14,727 bases of DNA from Prevotellaceae bacterium UBA1075 (lineage in GTDB: Bacteria > Bacteroidota > Bacteroidia > Bacteroidales > Bacteroidaceae), in the NCBI GenBank assembly GCA_002316015.1, contig DCCS01000019.1:1-14727 (forward strand), written 5' to 3'. Shown here piece by piece: positions 6,739-14,727 of the stretch. Position 1 is the stretch's first letter. Every line of letters begins with the position of its first letter. The translations under genes and the position numbers were made by a program. The notes below the pieces were generated by a model that made no database searches, had not been told where the DNA came from, and saw only the letters and a list, made by a program, of their open reading frames with translations.

Positions 6739-7965
6739 ATGACGAGAATATACACAATGATCATTGCCTGCCTTATGGCCCTGCTGGCGCAGGCTCCTTT
6801 GCGGGCACAAGACGAGGGCAGTGAGTTGCCCGACTCTTGTGGAGAGAAGCCTGCCCCAATTACCGACTTGCAGCTGAGTGTGCTCACCTGTTCGCCCGGG
6901 CAGGAAGTCTATTCGCTCTATGGGCACACCGCCATCCGCTGCACGTCTCTTGCGGAGGGGCTGGACATGGTGTACAACTATGGCGTGTTTTCCTTTGGCC
7001 AGCCTCATTTTATATGGCGCTTCATGCGGGGCAAGTGTGACTATATGCTTGAGCCGGCACCCTTCCGTGGCTTCCTCGCCGCCTACGAGAAACGCGGCTC
7101 CCGTGTCACCGAGCAGGTGCTGTCGCTCAGCCAGCCGGAGGCTCATGCCATCATGTGCGCGCTGATAGACAACTGTGCCCCAGAAAACTCCACCTATCGC
7201 TACAACTATCTTTACAACAACTGCACCACCAGGGTGCGTGACGTGATAGAGGGCGGGGTACAGGGATGTGTTGTCTATGCCTCTCGTAGCCCCGAGCTGA
7301 CCACTCGCGATGTGCTGCATCACTATATGCAGGAACACCCCTGGGCCGCCGAGGGCTGTGACTTCCTGCTGGGAGCGGATATGGACACCATGGTCTCCGA
7401 CCGCCTCCTGATGTTTGCACCCGAGTACATGATGGACTATCTCTCCACGGCCCAGGTGCATGCCGAGGACGGATCGGTGCGCCCGCTTGTGGCCGAGACC
7501 CGGGTGCTCACGCCTGGCAGGGATGTTCCGGTGGAGCGCGGGTTCCCCCTCTCGCCCCGTCAGGCGGGTTGGGGATTCTTTGCCTTGTGCGTGTTGGTGG
7601 TGCTGGTGGAGTGCCTGGCCGGGCGCGTGTGCAAATGGTGGAGCGCGCTCCTGCTGCTCGCCCAGGGGCTGGCCGGCACGCTGCTTCTGTTCATGTTCCT
7701 CTTCTCCGCACATCCAGGTGTGGATTCCAACTGGCTGATGTGGCCTTTCAATCCCCTTGCCCTGCTGGGTGTGGGCTTTGTCGTGTGGGGAAAGGGCAGG
7801 ACGCAGGCGCGCTGGTGGACTGCCTATTTCTGCATTTTGGCTCTGTTCCTGCTGTTTTGTCCGCTTATTCCGCAGGATTTCGGGAATATAGTTGTACCTT
7901 TGACCATGAGTTTGCTCACAAGGCCGATAGGCTTTTGTGTATGCTGCAGAAGGGAGAGGAAGTGA
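6739..7965 (+). CDS. lnb: Lipoprotein N-acyltransferase, Lnb family (DUF4105)
   Basis: The 408-residue product matches the DUF4105/Lnb family, to which work in Bacteroides assigned the final step of lipoprotein maturation: N-acylation of the N-terminal lipid-modified cysteine, replacing the Lnt enzyme of proteobacteria. After an N-terminal signal or anchor (residues 4-20, possible cleavage after ARA-like LRA at 21-23) comes a periplasmic domain of about 40-270. It carries YGHTAIR (61-67, H63), YNYGVFSF (79-86) and YNYLYNNCTTRVRD (155-168, C162). H63 and C162 are the likely catalytic pair of a papain/NlpC-like fold. Five predicted transmembrane helices follow (about 277-295, 301-323, 332-350, 360-377, 384-400). 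I chose the ATG at 6739 over an in-frame one at 6679 because the promoter box lies between them and the signal sequence begins at 6739. The stop codon overlaps a GTG start of the next gene. Confidence 0.8.
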   Translation: MTRIYTMIIACLMALLAQAPLRAQDEGSELPDSCGEKPAPITDLQLSVLTCSPGQEVYSLYGHTAIRCTSLAEGLDMVYNYGVFSFGQPHFIWRFMRGKCDYMLEPAPFRGFLAAYEKRGSRVTEQVLSLSQPEAHAIMCALIDNCAPENSTYRYNYLYNNCTTRVRDVIEGGVQGCVVYASRSPELTTRDVLHHYMQEHPWAAEGCDFLLGADMDTMVSDRLLMFAPEYMMDYLSTAQVHAEDGSVRPLVAETRVLTPGRDVPVERGFPLSPRQAGWGFFALCVLVVLVECLAGRVCKWWSALLLLAQGLAGTLLLFMFLFSAHPGVDSNWLMWPFNPLALLGVGFVVWGKGRTQARWWTAYFCILALFLLFCPLIPQDFGNIVVPLTMSLLTRPIGFCVCCRRERK

Positions 7966-9551
7966 ACAGCACCATAACGCGATACAGACTGCTCTGCTCA
8001 CTCATGACGCTGATGGCTGTCATGGGCGCGGAGGCACAGACCGCCACCAGCGTTCCCAGGCTGGTGGTCAATGTGGTAGTCGACCAGTTGCGCAGCGATT
8101 ACCTGCAGGCCTTCCTGCCCCTTTACGGTGAGGATGGGTTGATCAGGCTTATGGAGCAGGGGCGTGTATATACCCAGGCCGAGTACCCGTTCAACGCACC
8201 CGACCGGGCTTCGGCCATGGCCTGCCTGGTCACAGGCACCAGCCCTTACGAGAACGGTATCGTGGGCACCAGGTGGCTCGACCGCCAGTCGCTCTGCCCC
8301 GTGCAGTGTGTGTCCGATGACAAGTATTCCTGCCACTTTACCGCCGACAAGTGCTCGCCCGCGTCGCTGGCCGTGAGCACCATTGGTGATGAGCTGAAGA
8401 TAGCCACTGACGGGCGCAGCGTCGTGCTCAGCGTGGCTCCCGACAGGGAGTCGGCCATCCTCTCGGCCGGGCATGCGGCCGACGGTGCGTTCTGGATAGA
8501 TGACTATACGGGACGGTGGGACGCCTCCTCCTATTATGGCGAGTATCCCAAGTGGGCCGCCGAGTATGAGCGGGACTCCTCGTTGACCGTGCGTGTCGAC
8601 GGGGTGGAATGGACACCCCTCAATGACTCGGTGGACCGGTTCGCCTACTTCAGCGAGCGGGGCAAGAAGAAACCTTTCAGGCACAAGTTCACCGGCGACC
8701 GGCGCTTCGTGAGTTACAAGTCCAGTGCCTGTGTCAACGAGGAGGTGGTGCGCTTCGCACGCTATGCCCTGGACCACTCGCGGCTGGGCGTGGACAGCCA
8801 GACCGACCTGCTCAGTGTGTCCCTTTACGCAGGCACCTTTGAGCACCAGGGAGTCTCCCGCTACGGGGTGGAGATGCAGGACACTTATGCCCGCCTTGAC
8901 CGCCAGATAGCCTCCCTCATGCAAGCCGTGGAGGAGCGCGTGGGCAAGAGGAATGCCCTCTTTGTGCTCACGAGCACGGGTTACACCGACGCTGAGGACA
9001 TTGATGACTTGAGCCAGTGGCGTATCCCCACAGGCGTCTTCTCCATCACCAAGGCCCAGCTCCTGCTCAACATGTACCTGATAGCCGTTTATGGCCCAGG
9101 GCAGTATATCGACACCGCCGACAAGAACCAGCTTTACCTCAATCTCAAACTCATAGAGAACAAGAGCCTGAAACTGGACGAGATGCTTGACCGGTGTGCC
9201 GATTTCCTCATCCAACTCAGCGGTGTAAAGGACGTATATACTAGCCGGCGACTGGCCAACGGAGCCTGGACACCCGGCATAAGCAAACTGCGCAATGCCT
9301 ACAACACACGCCATTCGGGCGATGTGATGATACAGGTGAGTCCGGGATGGGTGCTCTACAACGAGAACACTTACGAGAAACAGCTCTGCCGCGAGTCCTA
9401 TGTGGGCTTCCCGCTCATCATGATGGGCTGCGGCATACAGGCCGAGAAGGTGCGTATCCCCGTCAGCGTGGACCGTGTGGCCCCCACCCTGGCGCAGGCC
9501 ATGCGCATACGGGCCCCCAACGGATGTCCCCTGGCTCCATTGAATTACTGA
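7962..9551 (+). CDS. Exported alkaline-phosphatase-superfamily protein, probable pseudoenzyme
   Basis: This 529-residue protein has a signal peptide (hydrophobic 9-22, cleavage near AEA at 23-25) and aligns along its length with PafA-type phosphatases. Scaffold features are kept: VVVDQLRSDYL at 38-48, VTGTSPYENGI at 90-100, STIGDELK at 139-146, DTYARLDR at 307-314, and RVAPTL near the end. The catalytic residues appear lost. By spacing from the TG at 91-92, the nucleophile Thr/Ser position is R82; the first Asp/His metal pair reads T292 and Q296; the usual ADH motif reads STG (338-340). There is no histidine at all after H451, so the C-terminal zinc ligand is missing. Only D41 remains. It is therefore more likely a binding or structural protein than a phosphatase. 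The start is taken as GTG 7962, which overlaps the lnb stop (GTGA) and follows GGGAGAGGA; ATG 7941 in the same frame is the alternative. Confidence 0.82.
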   Translation: MNSTITRYRLLCSLMTLMAVMGAEAQTATSVPRLVVNVVVDQLRSDYLQAFLPLYGEDGLIRLMEQGRVYTQAEYPFNAPDRASAMACLVTGTSPYENGIVGTRWLDRQSLCPVQCVSDDKYSCHFTADKCSPASLAVSTIGDELKIATDGRSVVLSVAPDRESAILSAGHAADGAFWIDDYTGRWDASSYYGEYPKWAAEYERDSSLTVRVDGVEWTPLNDSVDRFAYFSERGKKKPFRHKFTGDRRFVSYKSSACVNEEVVRFARYALDHSRLGVDSQTDLLSVSLYAGTFEHQGVSRYGVEMQDTYARLDRQIASLMQAVEERVGKRNALFVLTSTGYTDAEDIDDLSQWRIPTGVFSITKAQLLLNMYLIAVYGPGQYIDTADKNQLYLNLKLIENKSLKLDEMLDRCADFLIQLSGVKDVYTSRRLANGAWTPGISKLRNAYNTRHSGDVMIQVSPGWVLYNENTYEKQLCRESYVGFPLIMMGCGIQAEKVRIPVSVDRVAPTLAQAMRIRAPNGCPLAPLNY

Positions 9552-9600
9552 CGAGACATCCTTATACATTATATATAAAATACAACCCAATACAGACGAG

Positions 9601-12969
<3,369 letters not shown>

Positions 12970-13032
12970 CAAGGCAGGCGGCATCCGCCCGTGAACGAAT
13001 CCACCATATAGAACAACCACTTGTCAAGCAAT

Positions 13033-13476
13033 ATGAAAGCAAGCCAACAGACTATCCACCAGATAGAGCGCACGCTGCGCAAGGTGGCGGCGAAGTTCCC
13101 GGAAGGCGCAGACCCAGTCATGACAGACCTGCACCTGCTGGTGAGTCCCGAAACGGGGGAGATACGCACCTACGACGATGACGATGTGGAACTGGACCGC
13201 TGCGTGGTGGAGGAGTGGATTGAGGCTCCCCTGGATGGTTTCTTCGAGGAGGTGGCTCCCATCCTGCGCCGCTGTATCAAAGACCTTCGTCCTTCCCTGG
13301 AGCGCATGAGTATCCTCCAGCCATTCTCGTTTGTGCTCGTTGATGAAGACCACGAGACACTGCAGGACCTGGAGGTTTTCGACACCGAGGAGACGATGGT
13401 GCTGGATCACAAACTGATTGACGGATTGACGGATGACCTTGATGACTTCCTCAAGCGTCTGCTTGAGGAGGACTGA
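13033..13476 (+). CDS. Small, highly acidic conserved-looking protein, function unknown
   Basis: I do not recognise a named family. The 147-residue product has an N-terminal helix-forming stretch (about 4-22), a segment predicted as strands, MTDLHLLVSPETGEIRTYD, and then the acidic run DDDD. A central region follows (VVEEWIEAPLD; FSFVLVDED), and the end is acidic and helical (LTDDLDDFLKRLLEED). It contains about 38 Asp plus Glu against about 15 Lys plus Arg, so it is strongly negative. There is no signal peptide or membrane segment, so it should be cytoplasmic. It starts 63 bases after the secA stop without a visible promoter and is probably co-transcribed. The ATG at 13033 is chosen over an in-frame TTG 12 bases earlier. 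A role linked to SecA or export is possible from position alone. Confidence 0.75.
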   Translation: MKASQQTIHQIERTLRKVAAKFPEGADPVMTDLHLLVSPETGEIRTYDDDDVELDRCVVEEWIEAPLDGFFEEVAPILRRCIKDLRPSLERMSILQPFSFVLVDEDHETLQDLEVFDTEETMVLDHKLIDGLTDDLDDFLKRLLEED

Positions 13477-13592
13477 GACAAAAGGTTGAAGATTACCCGC
13501 CGTCATGTCCTGCCCGGCCCTGGCGGTGCGGTTCCTCTTGAATGAAGGGAGGGGGCAGCAAGAAAGGCGGGGTGTCCAGCCCCTTAAACGCG

Positions 13593-13621
13593 CGACGCAG
13601 GAGTCATATGCTCCTGCGTCG
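13593..13621. terminator. Hairpin between convergent genes, possible bidirectional terminator
   Basis: An 11-bp perfect stem (CGACGCAGGAG at 13593-13603 with its complement at 13611-13621) closes a 7-base loop. It lies between the end of the acidic protein gene (plus) and the DUF4923 gene (minus). The following T content is weak on both strands (TATGCTTCTG on plus, CGCGTTTAAG on minus), so the terminator reading is tentative. The rest of the 13477-13711 interval shows no gene or other signal I can support. Confidence 0.5.
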
Positions 13622-13711
13622 TATGCTTCTGCTCCCTTCTTGTCTGAGGACAGCCGCACCGGGTTCTTGCCCAAGGGCGGTAGGGCGCGTCTTGGTTTTC
13701 TTCCTGCCCTC

Positions 13712-14392
13712 TTACTTCTTGTTGAAAGTAAGTCCCAGGTGCATTCCCTTCACGTTCTTCACCAGGTTGCTCACGGTGCCCAGTGTGCTGTTCACGGTTC
13801 CCGCCTTCTCTGTGATGGCGATGGCGAGGGCCAGCAGTTTGTCCGCGCTCATGGCCAGTTGGAGCGAGTTTCCAGTCACCTTGGCGTTCACATGCACGCT
13901 TTTCTTGGTCAGTGGGAATGACAGCACCAGGTTGGTGCCGCTTACGCTCCAGGTCATCTCCACCTTCTTCCCGTCCAGGGAGGCTGTGCCCGTGCTGTCA
14001 GCATTCAGGGTCAGCACCAGTTTTCCGGGGGTGAATCCCAGCCGCTCCAGTTGCTTGCCCAGCGTGCTCTCCACCTTCTTGCTGGCCAGTGTGCTGCCCA
14101 CGCTTGCCAGCAGGTTCTCGCTCTCGAAGGCGATGCAGGGCTCACTGTAGGCCCATGTTCCCCGCAGGTTCTTGGCATTCAGCTTGTCTGTTCCCAGCAG
14201 TTTTGCCGTCAGCCCGTTCAGCACCTTGCCCGTGGCCTTGTTTCCTGTGGCGCTGCTCAGTGCCTCGCCGGCCACGTTTTCAAGGATGTTCTTCCACTGT
14301 GCGTCAGCCCTCAGGCTGCCAGCCATGGCCAGCAGGAGCATGGCCAGGCACTTCATAGCTCTACTCATTGTCATATGGTTTTTGGTCTTCAT
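13712..14392 (-). CDS. Secreted DUF4923-family protein, function unknown
   Basis: The 226-residue product starts with a signal peptide (basic and Met-rich start, hydrophobic core about 14-26, likely cleavage after ADA near 31). The mature part matches my recollection of the DUF4923 family of Bacteroidales. It has an N-terminal helical, Ala/Gly/Leu-rich region (NVAGEALSSATGNKATGKVL), then GTWAYSEPCIAFES and NLLASVGSTLASKKVE, followed by a beta-rich, lipocalin-like half (KLVLTLNADSTGTASLDGKK; VLSFPL) that ends in LTFNKK. No catalytic motif is visible. The role is unknown; periplasmic or outer-membrane location is inferred from the signal peptide. The ATG at 14392 gives a leader of about 20 bases from the predicted promoter; in-frame Met codons at residues 7 and 9 are possible alternatives. 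It appears to be a single-gene unit. Confidence 0.75.
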   Translation of the reverse strand: MKTKNHMTMSRAMKCLAMLLLAMAGSLRADAQWKNILENVAGEALSSATGNKATGKVLNGLTAKLLGTDKLNAKNLRGTWAYSEPCIAFESENLLASVGSTLASKKVESTLGKQLERLGFTPGKLVLTLNADSTGTASLDGKKVEMTWSVSGTNLVLSFPLTKKSVHVNAKVTGNSLQLAMSADKLLALAIAITEKAGTVNSTLGTVSNLVKNVKGMHLGLTFNKK

Positions 14393-14417
14393 TGTGCATG
14401 GTTTGGTATTCCGGGCA

Positions 14418-14425
14418 CAAAGTTA
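14418..14425 (-). promoter_or_regulatory. Predicted promoter of the DUF4923 gene, -7 box TAACTTTG
   Basis: On the minus strand TAACTTTG matches the Bacteroidota -7 consensus and lies 25 bases upstream of the ATG at 14392. It is identical to the ppiD box, including the following T. No convincing -33 TTTG is seen. Confidence 0.5.
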
Positions 14426-14520
14426 CGCAAAACTTCCTTCCGTTGTACCGTCACGCGGGCACTTGCCCCTTTCCCCGTGCCCCGCTTGTCCGGGCTTCGT
14501 CGGATGCTTGCGCCCTGGAT

Positions 14521-14556
14521 GAGATGGAAATAAGGAAAGAGATGGAAATAAGAAAA
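14521..14556. repeat. Two direct copies of an 18-bp unit
   Basis: The unit begins GAGATGGAAATAAG and ends AAA; copies lie at 14521-14538 and 14539-14556 and differ by one base. The second copy runs into the left arm of the adjacent hairpin. On the minus strand the unit is T-rich and falls immediately after the terminator stem, so it may simply be part of the terminator tail. Confidence 0.7.
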
Positions 14557-14605
14557 GGTGCATCCTTGGTCGCCCGATGATGGGGCGGTGGTAGGATGCA
14601 CCTTT
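14554..14605 (-). terminator. Long hairpin terminator of the partial right-edge gene
   Basis: A 13-bp perfect stem (AAAGGTGCATCCT at 14554-14566 with its complement at 14593-14605) encloses a 26-base loop that itself contains a 5-bp GC stem (14571-14575 with 14583-14587). On the minus strand it is followed by T-rich sequence (TTTTCTTATTT counting the stem end), and it lies 22 bases after the stop codon of the partial gene. This fits a rho-independent terminator for that gene. Confidence 0.65.
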
Positions 14606-14627
14606 CCGTATATTGAGGAATCAAACT

Positions 14628-14727
14628 TTACTTGACCACCTTTCTTGCCTTGTTGCCTTGCTTGACAATCAGTATGCCGTGGGCAGGAACATCAGAGAGG
14701 CGGAAGTCCTGTGCCTTCGACCTGTAC
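14628..14727 (-). CDS. C-terminal end of a protein with a type IX-secretion-like sorting tail (partial)
   Basis: Only the last 32 codons and the TAA stop (14628-14630) are inside the window; the 5' part lies beyond the right edge. The readable end has FRLSDVPAHGILIVKQGNKARKVVK as its pattern in two parts: a strand-turn FRLSDVPAHG and the terminal IVKQGNKARKVVK. The arrangement hydrophobic-strand, G-I-x-I-V-K, then a short basic strand ending in KVVK resembles type A C-terminal sorting domains of proteins exported by the type IX system of Bacteroidota. The same ending also occurs in surface proteins of species without a complete system. The function of the main body cannot be judged. Confidence 0.6.
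   Translation of the reverse strand, partial: YRSKAQDFRLSDVPAHGILIVKQGNKARKVVK

Noticed and set aside
6688..8001. A 437-codon minus-strand open frame opposite lnb
   Set aside because: The translation is biased in composition and lacks any motif, while lnb has H63, C162 and five membrane helices in the expected order.
13021..13032. An in-frame TTG start for the acidic protein
   Set aside because: An ATG four codons later is followed directly by the helical N-terminus and is the more likely start.
13477..13711. Possible small genes in the gap between the acidic protein gene and the DUF4923 gene
   Set aside because: Frames here run into the antisense of the DUF4923 gene and show no family or start signal; only a hairpin is supported.

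Overview
This window looks like a chromosomal core region of a GC-rich member of the Bacteroidales (Prevotellaceae- or Muribaculaceae-like; the genus cannot be fixed by eye). The evidence is promoter boxes of the Bacteroidota type TAnnTTTG, start sites with little Shine-Dalgarno signal, a SecA of 1122 residues with the insertions seen in this phylum, an Lnb-type (DUF4105) protein, a DUF4923 protein and a type IX-secretion-like C-terminal tail at the right edge. I see no mobile element, phage gene, CRISPR array, tRNA or rRNA. Almost all of it is ordinary housekeeping and cell-envelope DNA.

Left part, minus strand (about 110-6541): coaX (type III pantothenate kinase), a beta-barrel outer-membrane protein, lptC (LPS transport lipoprotein) and a CNNM/CBS/CorC membrane protein (GldE/hemolysin-like) form a tight four-gene unit with short gaps or overlaps. 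ppiD (membrane-anchored periplasmic chaperone) follows with its own promoter, a 5'-terminal stem-loop and a good intrinsic terminator. Apart from coaX, the theme is outer-membrane assembly and envelope folding. Beyond the terminator, the left edge holds imperfect tandem copies of a repeat of about 44 bp.

Middle, plus strand (6739-13476): a divergent promoter region separates coaX from lnb. Both genes have a TACCTTTGCA box ending 4-5 bases before the start codon, so both transcripts are predicted to be leaderless or nearly so. lnb (lipoprotein N-acyltransferase of Bacteroides type) runs into an alkaline-phosphatase-fold protein through a stop/start overlap, then secA, then a small very acidic protein of unknown function. 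The phosphatase-fold protein keeps the family scaffold but appears to have lost its nucleophile and nearly all metal ligands. A catalytically dead exported protein coupled to a lipoprotein-modifying enzyme next to secA is the most interesting lead in the window.

Right part, minus strand (13712-14727): a secreted DUF4923 protein with its own promoter converges on the secA unit across a hairpin. At the edge is the last 32 codons of a protein with a type A sorting-domain-like tail, followed by a long hairpin terminator and two 18-bp direct repeats.
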